Source of the DNA: Pseudomonadales bacterium
Lineage (GTDB): Bacteria > Pseudomonadota > Gammaproteobacteria > Pseudomonadales > IMCC2047
DNA length: 13,344 nucleotides
Assembly (NCBI GenBank): GCA_021736745.1
Contig: JAIPFG010000053.1
Coordinates: 1-13,344 of the forward strand
Direction: 5' to 3'
Part shown: positions 6,380-13,344 of the stretch, piece by piece
Layout: each line of letters starts with the position of its first letter
Position numbering within the stretch: position 1 is the stretch's first letter
Program-made: the position numbers and the translations under genes
The notes under the pieces: model-generated
What the model was told of the DNA's origin: nothing
The model's database searches: none
Seen by the model: only the letters and a program-made list of their open reading frames with translations

Positions 6380-9334
6380 TTACAGCGTGGTAGCCATCAC
6401 CAGTTGCCAAATCTTAACGACGGCAAGACGATGTAAATCCAGATCGGCTTTTCTTAATTCTGTCACCGATAATCGAGCAGGCTGTTGGTCAAGCGTCAGA
6501 CGATGAATAACAGATCGGAATGCTTTATAAGCCTCTCGCAGTGACTCTGCATCCTGAGGGGCTATGAGTGATAGCTGCTCTAAGTTTTCCAGGATGCGTA
6601 TGTTGTCGGTGTATTGTAATAGTTTTGGATGCTTTTGTGACCATGCCAGCACGGCAAATTGTACGATAAACTCAATATCAACAATGCCACCCGGATCATA
6701 CTTAAGATCAAATTGGCTTTCAACAGATTCGGCATCGCCACCGCTACCATGGGTTTCGCAGATTTTTTTTCGCATTTCCATGACCTGTTGCTTTAAATCA
6801 GCCTCGTCACGGGGTTGCGCTAAAATTTGTGCGCGTAAAAGCTCAAACTTTTGCTGTAATGCTGGCGAGCCAGCAATGACGCGTGCTCGCGTCAGCGCTT
6901 GGTGCTCCCAGGTCCAGGCCTGATTGCGTTGATAGTGTTCAAAACCATCCAGCGAGGTGACGAGCAGGCCAGAGGCACCGGAGGGCCGCAGTCGCATATC
7001 CACTTCATAGAGCTGGCCGGCGGCGGTAAAGGTTGTTAATAAATGAATTATCCGTTGTGCCAGGCGGGTGAAAAATACGGAGTTTTCAATCGGTTTGTCA
7101 CCATCGGTTGAAAGATTTGATGGCGAATCATCAAGAAAAACGAGATCCAAATCCGAGCCATAACTCAGTTCCAGACCACCCAACTTGCCATAAGCGACGA
7201 TGATAAAGTTTGGGTCGCAATGCACGCCGGGCGCCATTTGTGGCGTGCCATATTTAGCCACCAAGTGAGACCATGCCAGTTGCAGGACCTCATTTAATAC
7301 GGCTTCGGCAATATACGTCAGGTAATCGCTAACTTTCATCAAAGGCAGCATATTGCTGACTTCACTGGCGGCAACACGGAGCACATGGGCACGTTTAAAA
7401 TAGCGCAAACTTTCCATTTGCTGCTCAACATCATCGGCGGGTATTCGCAATAACTGTTGCCTTAATTCATCCTTCAGAGCGTCGGGGTCGGCAGGGTGAT
7501 AAAGCTCGCGCACATCCAGTAATTCGTCGAGTAAGATCGGATGGCGAGCCAACTCTTCGGCAATCCAAGGGCTGGCGGAGCAAAGCCTGATCAGTTGCTG
7601 GAGAGCACTGGGGTTTTCAACCAACAATACCAGGTAAGCCGTTCGGCGCAGCACCGACTCCACCAACGCCAATAACCGTTTGAGGGTTTGATGAGGCTGT
7701 TTGTCATTGGCCAGGGCTGCCAGCATTCGTGGCATAAAGTTATCAAGGCGCTGTTGTGGGATCGGTTGTAGTGATTGTACTTTACGGCTGCCATAGAGTG
7801 CAGAAAGACTATCAAAGACGGTTTCCGTCTCTTCAAAACCATGTGCGGCCAAACTTTTTTTCGCCAAACTGGGGTCCAGTTCCTGTCGCCAGAGCGCTTG
7901 CCAGTGGGCGAAAGCTTTCGTATTTTCACTGGCCTCTTCACTCTCTGGTGGCGCAATCAAATGATTGAACTGTTCGAAAACAAAATTGCGGTGCAGAGTC
8001 AATTGATCAAAGAAGGCTTGCCAGTCCTGATACCCGAGCGCAAAGGCGGTGCGCTGCTTCGCCAGTTCATCCTTCGGCAATTTCTGAGTTTGTTCGTCTC
8101 GCAATGCTTGTAAAGCATGTTCGGTGTTGCGCAGAAAATAATAGGCGGCAACCAGACCGTCGACGACAGGCGGCGGTAGTAAATCTAAATCAGCAATTAT
8201 GTGCAATGTTTTGAGCAGACTACGTTGTTGTAATCGCTGATCTCGACCACCCCGGATGAGTTGGAAGACCTGGGCGATAAATTCAACTTCTCGAATTCCG
8301 CCGGAGCCAAGTTTGACATCCTGCTCCAGGCCGCGCCGCTGTTCTTCACGGCGAATCAGCTCTTTCATAGAGCGCAGTGAATCAATAACACTAAAGTCAA
8401 TGTAGCGGCGATAAACAAAGGGGCGTAGTTCTTCCATTAATCTTGCCCCCGCCGCCTGGTCCCCCGCGATCACGCGGGCCTTGATCATGGCATAGCGCTC
8501 CCAATCGCGGCCCTGTGACTGGTAATACTCGGACATGGCATCAAAATTTAACACGAGAGCGCCGCTGTCACCGTAAGGCCGCAAACGCATATCGACGCGA
8601 AAAACATAGCCATCGGCGGTACGTGCGTCTAACACATGGATTAAACGTTGCCCGAGGCGGATAAAGAATTCCTGATTATCCAAGGACTTGCTCGCGCCTT
8701 CCGTTTGCCCTTTGCCTTCATAAGTGAAAATGAGATCGATATCCGAAGAGAGGTTAAGCTCATGCGCACCGAGTTTGCCCATGCCCAGGACAACCAGCTG
8801 TTGTGCCACGGGTTGGCCATCGACTGTTGATAACGGTGTGCCCCATTTGGCGCAGGCTTGAGGGTAAAGCCAGTTGATGGCGCAATCGATAACGGCGTCG
8901 GCCATTTGTGATACATCGAGCGTTGTCTGCGTCATCTCACCAGTCGGCTGCACATCGCGCCAGATTATCCGCATCTGTTCACGCTGGCGGAACCGGCGCA
9001 ACATTGTCATCAGCTGTTCTTCAGAATCAACGTGTTCGACCAGCTCCGCTAGCCGATCCCGGTAATAAGAAGGTGGGTAAATCCGCTCCAGATCGCCACT
9101 GTTTAACAGATCGATAAACACTTCCGGATTGCGTACGCATTGCTCAAGGACAAAATCACTGGCGATCCAGGTCTTTGCCAGTTGCTGGCTTTTTGTGGGC
9201 TGCTGCTTGAAATAATCAGCCACGCTGAGTTTTTGTTGGTCACTCAGCGAGGAAATAAATCTTTCCCATTGTTGTGTGAATAGCCGGCCGAGTGCATCAG
9301 GGAGATTAAGGTCACAAAAAGGTAAATCTAACAT
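6380..9334 (-). CDS. glnE: Bifunctional glutamine synthetase adenylyltransferase/deadenylase GlnE
   Basis: A protein of 984 residues, near the usual 945-985. It has two nucleotidyltransferase domains. The N-terminal one is GMGKLGAHELNLSSDIDLIF (residues 185-203, metal Asps D198 and D200), the deadenylating half. The C-terminal one is YGKLGGLELSYGSDLDLVF (715-733, D728 and D730), the adenylating half. Each is followed by a GlnD-PII-uridylyltransferase-type helical domain, with GSGGIREVEFIAQ at 343-355 and PGGIVDIEFIVQF at 881-893. Known: GlnE adds AMP to, or removes it from, glutamine synthetase according to PII and glutamine signals, so nitrogen status sets enzyme activity. The ATG at 9334 has only a weak AAAGAAA ribosome site, but the N-terminal sequence looks family-like. 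It shares its strand with the ATPase upstream (87 bp) and ilvE downstream (65 bp). Confidence 0.97.
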   Translation of the reverse strand: MLDLPFCDLNLPDALGRLFTQQWERFISSLSDQQKLSVADYFKQQPTKSQQLAKTWIASDFVLEQCVRNPEVFIDLLNSGDLERIYPPSYYRDRLAELVEHVDSEEQLMTMLRRFRQREQMRIIWRDVQPTGEMTQTTLDVSQMADAVIDCAINWLYPQACAKWGTPLSTVDGQPVAQQLVVLGMGKLGAHELNLSSDIDLIFTYEGKGQTEGASKSLDNQEFFIRLGQRLIHVLDARTADGYVFRVDMRLRPYGDSGALVLNFDAMSEYYQSQGRDWERYAMIKARVIAGDQAAGARLMEELRPFVYRRYIDFSVIDSLRSMKELIRREEQRRGLEQDVKLGSGGIREVEFIAQVFQLIRGGRDQRLQQRSLLKTLHIIADLDLLPPPVVDGLVAAYYFLRNTEHALQALRDEQTQKLPKDELAKQRTAFALGYQDWQAFFDQLTLHRNFVFEQFNHLIAPPESEEASENTKAFAHWQALWRQELDPSLAKKSLAAHGFEETETVFDSLSALYGSRKVQSLQPIPQQRLDNFMPRMLAALANDKQPHQTLKRLLALVESVLRRTAYLVLLVENPSALQQLIRLCSASPWIAEELARHPILLDELLDVRELYHPADPDALKDELRQQLLRIPADDVEQQMESLRYFKRAHVLRVAASEVSNMLPLMKVSDYLTYIAEAVLNEVLQLAWSHLVAKYGTPQMAPGVHCDPNFIIVAYGKLGGLELSYGSDLDLVFLDDSPSNLSTDGDKPIENSVFFTRLAQRIIHLLTTFTAAGQLYEVDMRLRPSGASGLLVTSLDGFEHYQRNQAWTWEHQALTRARVIAGSPALQQKFELLRAQILAQPRDEADLKQQVMEMRKKICETHGSGGDAESVESQFDLKYDPGGIVDIEFIVQFAVLAWSQKHPKLLQYTDNIRILENLEQLSLIAPQDAESLREAYKAFRSVIHRLTLDQQPARLSVTELRKADLDLHRLAVVKIWQLVMATTL

Positions 9335-9421
9335 GGGTTTCTTTACTTGTAGGAGAATAAATGGTTTCTATCACTCAGCGGCAACGGGTCAGGGGTGCCG
9401 GCCGTTTTGCTGATAACGAAT
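9335..9421. promoter_or_regulatory. Spacer between ATPase gene and glnE, weak promoter candidate
   Basis: This 87-bp gap probably holds the leader of glnE. On the minus strand TTGCCG and TTTATT are spaced by 17 bp, each matching four of six bases of the sigma70 consensus, so this is a weak candidate promoter only. A short AACGG/CCGTT inverted repeat around a 14-nt loop follows the ATPase stop but has no T-run, so no intrinsic terminator is supported. On the plus strand a 27-codon ORF begins here (see findings). Confidence 0.25.
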
Positions 9422-11212
9422 TTAGTCATGCACTACCGGCGTAACGCGCAGTACTTCCTCGATAGTGGTTTGCCCGGCAGCCACTTTTTGCGCGCCGCTC
9501 AGCCGTAGTGTTTGCATTCCTTCTTTTATGCTCTGTTGCCGCAATTGGTCGATATCGCACTGCTGGGTAATCAAGCTTTTTAGGTTGTTACTTAGAGGCA
9601 TCACCTCATAGAGTCCGGAACGGCCCTTGTAACCGGTATCGCGGCATTCTAAACAGCCGGACGGACCGCAGATGGATTTGGGTAATTTGGATTTCCAGGG
9701 CTTAGTCAGCAGGGTCCAGGCTTCTTCATCAGTGGGCTTGGGTTGTTTACAGTTCGGGCAGAGAGTCCGCACCAAGCGCTGCGCCATCACCCCGAGGACA
9801 GTGGCTTTAATCAAATAGTGGGGGACGCCCAATTCAAGTAAGCGGGTGATAGCCGAAGGCGCATCGTTGGTATGCAGAGTGGACAAAACCAAGTGGCCGG
9901 TCAGGGCGGCTTGAATGGCCATTTCTGCCGTTTCCAAATCACGAATTTCGCCGACCATGATGATATCGGGATCCTGCCTCAACAGTGCGCGCACCCCATC
10001 GGCAAAACTCAGATCGATGTTAGACTGCACCTGCATTTGGTTAAAACTGGGTTCCACCATTTCGATTGGATCTTCAATGGTGCTGACGTTTACTTCCGGC
10101 GTCGCTAATTGTTTAAGGGTTGAATAAAGTGTCGTGGTTTTCCCCGATCCGGTCGGGCCAGTGACCAGTACAATACCGTTGGGCTGTGAGGTCATTTGCT
10201 GCCAATTCTCGTAATCGGTGTTGGCTAAGCCCAATTCATGAAAGCCTTTAAGGAGGACGTCGGGGTCAAAAATTCGCATTACCATTTTTTCGCCGAAGGC
10301 GGTAGGCAGTGTCGATAAGCGTAATTCAACTTCGTTACCCTGCGGACTCTTGGTTTTTAAGCGGCCATCCTGGGGGTGTCTTTTCTCGGCAACATTCATG
10401 CGGCCTAATATTTTAAGCCGACTGGTCACCGCAGTCATCACCTGGGCCGGGAGTTGGTAGACGAGATGCAATACACCATCAATACGAAAGCGCACATTCC
10501 CCTGCTCACGACGTGGTTCGATGTGGATATCGCTGGCGCGCTGAGAAAAGGCATATTGCAGCAACCAATCCACAATATTGACGATGTGCTGGTCGTTGGC
10601 GTCGGGTGATTGCTGGTTACCCAGTTCAAGCATCTGTTCGAAGTTGGTAATCTCTGAGCTTTTGCCACTATCGCCTGCCGCACTGCTAACGGATTTGGCG
10701 AGGGTGTAGAACTCCAGTGTGTAACGTTGAATATCTCCGGGCGCAGCGACCACTCGACGAATGTTTTTGCGAAGAACATGCTGGAGATCAGTTTCCCAGG
10801 ATGAAATATAAGGTTCGGCGCTGGCAATAACCACTTCTTTATCAGTAACGGCAACCGCTAGTATCCGGTGGCGTTCGGCGAACGCATAAGACATAACCTC
10901 AGTAATTTTCTTTACTGGGACTTTGAGTGGATTAATGTGGAAGTAATCTTGTCCCGCTCTTTTGGCAAGCCAGTCGGATATCGCATATTGATCCAGAGGG
11001 CGGCCTGGATTTTTTTGATCGGCAAAATCAAAAGCGGCAATTTGTTCAATGGGGTGCTTTGCCAGTTGTGCGGGGCTGCGTTGAGCCACAAAGAGCTTTT
11101 CGACATCATCTTGTTTTAAGCGCCCATCGGCAACTAAATCGGTTAGCAGACTGCGCAGTTGTATCGGGTGACCTTGTTGCTTGTTTTCCTTAACGCTAAT
11201 GGTTGTCGGCAT
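9422..11212 (-). CDS. Orphan GspE/PilB-type secretion or pilus assembly ATPase
   Basis: A protein of 596 residues of the type II secretion / type IV pilus ATPase family. Order of domains: an N-terminal helical stretch (about 15-60), a T2SSE_N/MshEN-like domain (about 80-165), a low-complexity linker (172-205), then the ATPase domain. Motifs seen: ASDIHIEP (226-233), Walker A GPTGSGKT (352-359), the Asp box STIEDPIE (377-384), Walker B DIIMVGEIRD (416-425), the His box STLHTND (444-450), and a four-Cys zinc motif C485/C488 with C520/C523. Known: these hexameric ATPases power pseudopilus or pilus assembly from the cytoplasmic face of the inner membrane. It could be PilB-, GspE- or MshE-like, and the sequence alone does not decide. 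No inner-membrane platform protein, prepilin or secretin is nearby, so its machine is encoded elsewhere. The ATG has only a weak GAG ribosome site. Confidence 0.9.
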   Translation of the reverse strand: MPTTISVKENKQQGHPIQLRSLLTDLVADGRLKQDDVEKLFVAQRSPAQLAKHPIEQIAAFDFADQKNPGRPLDQYAISDWLAKRAGQDYFHINPLKVPVKKITEVMSYAFAERHRILAVAVTDKEVVIASAEPYISSWETDLQHVLRKNIRRVVAAPGDIQRYTLEFYTLAKSVSSAAGDSGKSSEITNFEQMLELGNQQSPDANDQHIVNIVDWLLQYAFSQRASDIHIEPRREQGNVRFRIDGVLHLVYQLPAQVMTAVTSRLKILGRMNVAEKRHPQDGRLKTKSPQGNEVELRLSTLPTAFGEKMVMRIFDPDVLLKGFHELGLANTDYENWQQMTSQPNGIVLVTGPTGSGKTTTLYSTLKQLATPEVNVSTIEDPIEMVEPSFNQMQVQSNIDLSFADGVRALLRQDPDIIMVGEIRDLETAEMAIQAALTGHLVLSTLHTNDAPSAITRLLELGVPHYLIKATVLGVMAQRLVRTLCPNCKQPKPTDEEAWTLLTKPWKSKLPKSICGPSGCLECRDTGYKGRSGLYEVMPLSNNLKSLITQQCDIDQLRQQSIKEGMQTLRLSGAQKVAAGQTTIEEVLRVTPVVHD

Positions 11213-11256
11213 GGATGCTCACAATTGATGATGAGTGATTAAGGGCTTGCCACTTA

Positions 11257-11262
11257 ATTATA
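11257..11262 (-). promoter_or_regulatory. Candidate -10 element for the ATPase gene
   Basis: On the minus strand a perfect TATAAT lies 44 bp before the ATPase ATG. No good -35 is found at 16-18 bp spacing (best TCTATT-like), so it is a candidate only. Immediately downstream, 11239-11257 forms an imperfect dyad with 5-bp arms TTAAG/CTTAA, which could be an operator or chance. Confidence 0.35.
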
Positions 11263-11588
11263 GCCTTATCGGTACTATTAATAGAATAAATGCACCCATT
11301 TGTATCGCCTTGCTTGGTCCCACCATGGATATGCTTTTATAACCTCTGCTCTTTAAGGCATCAAGCTGAATGAGTATGCAAGATTTTTTGGTGCGAGATC
11401 AACAAGCCCTGAGTTACTGAAAAAGCATCCAGCGCGGGTTTTATTCAATAGGTCTGTCAGGTGGAGAATAGATTAATTGTGTCAGCAGCATAGCTTATAT
11501 CGAGTGTTGCAGATAAAAGAAAAACGAAAGTAATAAAGCGATATAATCCTTTTGTTAACAGCAGGGGGCGAGCGCCTCTCGGGGTTAG

Positions 11589-11625
11589 TTTTATACAAAT
11601 AAGAATGGTTCTTGTTTGTATAAAA
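11589..11625. repeat. 17-bp inverted repeat with 3-nt loop (hairpin)
   Basis: The left arm TTTTATACAAATAAGAA (11589-11605) and right arm TTCTTGTTTGTATAAAA (11609-11625) are reverse complements except for one T-G pair (11600/11614), around a TGG loop. On the plus strand the exception becomes a U-G wobble, so an RNA would fold fully; on the minus strand it is an A-C mismatch. The arms start with T4 and end with A4, the reverse of an intrinsic terminator, and no T-run follows on either strand. It could be a regulator binding site, a structured RNA element or an end of a decayed small repeat element. Confidence 0.85.
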
Positions 11626-11697
11626 GATGTTATCACCAATCGAGATCAATTCATGTGCTTTTGAGTTGGGTTTTGTGAGTGATTTTGCATGAGTAGG

Positions 11698-11726
11698 TTG
11701 GCCCCGTGGTGATATGCTCATATAAT
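11698..11726 (+). promoter_or_regulatory. Sigma70-type promoter of the DUF47-pit operon
   Basis: TTGGCC (11698-11703), a 17-bp spacer, then a perfect TATAAT (11721-11726). Transcription would begin near 11733, giving a leader of about 30 nt before the DUF47 ATG. A palindrome ATATG-CT-CATAT (11712-11723) overlaps the spacer and the -10 box and could be an operator (inference). Confidence 0.65.
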
Positions 11727-11762
11727 CCGAACCCCTTACACACAATCTATGGGAAATCGTCT

Positions 11763-12443
11763 ATGGCTACTGGGAAGTTTTTTGCCGATCTGTTTGGTCG
11801 TTCGCCGGTAGAACCACTGCAGCGGCATATTGCAACCGCGCATCAATGTGCAGTGGAGCTCACTACCTTTTTTCAGGCAGTTTTTCATAATGACTGGGAG
11901 CAGGCCGCTCAGATACAGGCCAAGATTACCGAGTTAGAAAATGAAGCCGATGAAATTCAAAAGTCGATCAGATTGCATTTGCCCAAGAGTTTATTCCTGC
12001 CCGTACCGCGTTCGGACTTGGTTTCCCTTTTAGCCAAACAGGATCAGATTGCTAATCGCGCGAAGGATATCGCGGGATTGATGCTGGGGCGAAAAATGAC
12101 AATTCCTGAGCAATTGCATGAGCCCGTCTTTGAGTATTTAAAACGGTCATTAGCGGCTTCGGAGCAGGCCGTTAATGCAATCAATGAGCTGGATGAGCTG
12201 GTTGAAACGGCATTTGGGGGCCGTGAAATTAAGCTGGTTGAAAAAATGATCACAGAGCTTAACGAGATCGAACATGATACAGACAAGATAGAGATTACTA
12301 TTCGCGCAAAACTTTTTTCAATTGAAAAGGATTTGCCGCCCGTAGACGTAATGTTTCTCTACAAAATCATCGATTGGATTGGTGATTTGGCGAACTGCGC
12401 CCAGAAGGTTGGAAGCCGCTTACAGCTGCTGATAGCACGCTAA
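11763..12443 (+). CDS. DUF47 (PhoU-like) phosphate transport accessory protein, TIGR00153 family
   Basis: A protein of 226 residues, all-helical and highly charged, of the DUF47/PhoU_div family. PhoU-like metal-site motifs are visible as two acidic clusters: ELENEADEIQ (57-66) and ELNEIEHDTDKIE (165-177). KQDQIANRAKDIAGLM (92-107) and DWIGDLANCAQKVGSRL (204-220) are typical of the family. Known: DUF47 genes are very often next to pit genes and are thought to regulate or assist low-affinity phosphate uptake; the mechanism is not settled. The frame is open back to 11706, but MATGKFFADLFGRS at 11763 fits the family. It has GGGA about 8 nt upstream and lies downstream of the predicted transcription start, whereas the earlier start would be upstream of it. 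It lies 38 bp before pit and is probably in one transcript with it. Confidence 0.92.
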   Translation: MATGKFFADLFGRSPVEPLQRHIATAHQCAVELTTFFQAVFHNDWEQAAQIQAKITELENEADEIQKSIRLHLPKSLFLPVPRSDLVSLLAKQDQIANRAKDIAGLMLGRKMTIPEQLHEPVFEYLKRSLAASEQAVNAINELDELVETAFGGREIKLVEKMITELNEIEHDTDKIEITIRAKLFSIEKDLPPVDVMFLYKIIDWIGDLANCAQKVGSRLQLLIAR

Positions 12444-12481
12444 CTCCCTCTTTTAATAACGATAAGAATGTAGACAGCCTT

Positions 12482-13344
12482 ATGAGCATCATTATTGAAC
12501 ATGCGAATACTTTTATTCTTCTGGCCTGTGCGTTTGGTCTTTTCATGGCTTGGGGCGTTGGTGCCAATGATGTCGCGAATGCGATGGGGACTTCGGTCGG
12601 CTCTAAAGCCATTACGATCAAACAGGCTATTCTGATTGCCATGGTATTCGAGTTTGCCGGCGCGTATCTGGCAGGCGGCGAGGTCACTTCGACTATTCGG
12701 AAAGGCATTATCGATACCAGTCTGTTAGTCGAGAAACCGGAATTGCTGGTTTATGGCATGTTATCGGCGCTGCTGGCGGCGGGCTTTTGGCTGATGATCG
12801 CTAGCATGCTTGGCTGGCCGGTTTCAACCACGCACTCGATTGTAGGTGCCATCGTTGGCTTTGCAATGGTAGGGATTTCGGTGGATGCGGTACATTGGAG
12901 TAAAGTGGTCACTATTGTGGCGAGTTGGGTGGTGTCGCCGGTCATGGCGGGTACCATTTCCTACATGTTGTTTAAAAGCGTGCAAAGGTTGGTGCTGAGC
13001 ACGGAAAATCCCTACGAAAACGCAAAAAAATATATCCCTTATTATATTTTTTATGTGGGTGTCATGATTTCCATGGTGACCCTCACCAAGGGATTAAAAA
13101 ATGTGGGGCTCTCTCTGAGTTATATGCAGTGTCTGGGGCTTGCGCTAATCGGTGGGCTTGTAGTGATGGTGCTTGGAAAATTTTTGCTCAGTAGGGTGAA
13201 AGCGGAAGAGCAGGTCGTCCATACCTATGGCTATAAGAATGTTGACCGCTTTGCGAATGTTGAAAAAGTATTTGCCATATTAATGGTGTTTACCGCCTGT
13301 AGCATGGCTTTTGCCCATGGTTCGAATGATGTGGCGAATGCTAT
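12482..13344 (+). CDS. PiT-family inorganic phosphate transporter, partial at right edge
   Basis: The frame is open from ATG 12482 to the window edge (287 codons; the usual length is about 420-500, so roughly a third is missing). It holds both halves of the PiT inverted repeat signature: GANDVANAMGTSVGSKAI (27-44) in the first and AHGSNDVANA (278-287) at the very end. GWPVSTTHSIVGAIVG (111-126) is the family's conserved substrate-region motif. Several hydrophobic segments (about 9-25, 48-65, 88-110, 121-133, 142-163, 186-201, 216-233, 263-278) mark an integral inner-membrane protein. Known: PiT carriers move phosphate, often as a metal-phosphate complex, with H+ or Na+. Residues before the start lack a clear ribosome site, so translation may depend on coupling to the DUF47 gene. 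A more exact name such as pitA is not justified from the sequence. Confidence 0.95.
   Translation, partial: MSIIIEHANTFILLACAFGLFMAWGVGANDVANAMGTSVGSKAITIKQAILIAMVFEFAGAYLAGGEVTSTIRKGIIDTSLLVEKPELLVYGMLSALLAAGFWLMIASMLGWPVSTTHSIVGAIVGFAMVGISVDAVHWSKVVTIVASWVVSPVMAGTISYMLFKSVQRLVLSTENPYENAKKYIPYYIFYVGVMISMVTLTKGLKNVGLSLSYMQCLGLALIGGLVVMVLGKFLLSRVKAEEQVVHTYGYKNVDRFANVEKVFAILMVFTACSMAFAHGSNDVANA

Larger units (their letters stand above)
11213..11762. other. Non-coding divergent intergenic region of about 550 bp
   Basis: No ORF with family character is present. The region is AT-rich compared with the flanking genes. It contains the candidate -10 for the ATPase gene on the left, a long inverted repeat at 11589-11625, a promoter for the DUF47 gene at 11698-11726, and a 9-bp direct repeat ATATAATCC at 11541-11549 and 11720-11728. 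On the minus strand around 11465-11560 a short reading frame looks like the end of a signal peptide but has no proper start and stops soon after. No tRNA, terminator with a T-run, or Pho-box-like repeat was found. Confidence 0.7.

Noticed and set aside
7591..8113. Several frames of 70-121 codons on both strands
   Set aside because: They are shadows within glnE, which is intact from end to end in its own frame.
11542..11547. A second plus-strand TATAAT in the intergenic region
   Set aside because: No -35-like hexamer lies at 16-18 bp spacing; the nearest TTGCAG is 29 bp away.
11566..11585. GC-rich short dyad (CGAG/CTCG) beside the long hairpin, considered as a terminator
   Set aside because: The stem is only 4 bp and no T-run follows on either strand.
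11706..11762. 19-residue N-terminal extension of the DUF47 protein
   Set aside because: It begins upstream of the predicted transcription start and has no family similarity; the ATG at 11763 fits the family N-terminus.
11213..11762. Search for tRNA, Pho box or Fur-type box in the intergenic region
   Set aside because: No cloverleaf arms or spaced CTGTCA-type repeats were found, and the hairpin only loosely resembles a Fur site (AAGAA/TTCTT).

Overview
The window looks like chromosomal DNA of a gammaproteobacterium from the broad Pseudomonas / Cellvibrionaceae neighbourhood. This rests on gene order and protein character, not on a database search. The minus strand carries glnE, ilvE, waaF, waaC, waaG and waaP in that order, an arrangement I associate with Pseudomonas-like genomes, and there is a DUF47 + Pit phosphate-transport pair on the plus strand. 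No mobile element, CRISPR array, rRNA or tRNA is visible.

Layout from right to left on the minus strand: (i) 9422-11212, an orphan GspE/PilB-type secretion/pilus ATPase with no partner genes in view; (ii) 6380-9334, glnE, the bifunctional adenylyltransferase that controls glutamine synthetase; (iii) 5382-6314, ilvE, a branched-chain aminotransferase; (iv) 5343 down to the left edge, a tightly packed LPS inner-core block: waaF, waaC, waaG, waaP and a large protein with two kinase-like domains that runs off the left edge. In this block waaC/waaG and waaG/waaP overlap by 4 bp (ATGA), the other gaps are 9-10 bp, waaF starts with GTG and waaC with TTG. The products would act in sequence on Kdo2-lipid A: WaaC adds heptose I, WaaF adds heptose II, WaaG adds the first outer-core sugar, and WaaP phosphorylates the heptose region. 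The two-domain kinase probably adds or supports further core modification.

A non-coding stretch of about 550 bp (11213-11762) separates this cluster from the divergent plus-strand pair: a DUF47 (PhoU-like) protein (11763-12443) and a PiT-family phosphate transporter that runs off the right edge (12482 onward). The gap holds a convincing sigma70-type promoter for the DUF47-pit pair and a striking 17-bp inverted repeat of unknown role. It also holds a weaker -10 candidate for the ATPase gene.

The most interesting items are the tandem-kinase LPS-locus protein (1-1336), the long AT-rich hairpin (11589-11625), and the orphan ATPase with a divergent N-terminal domain. Most of the rest is housekeeping. 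I do not see a clearly undescribed system, but the tandem kinase is the best candidate for unexplored biochemistry.
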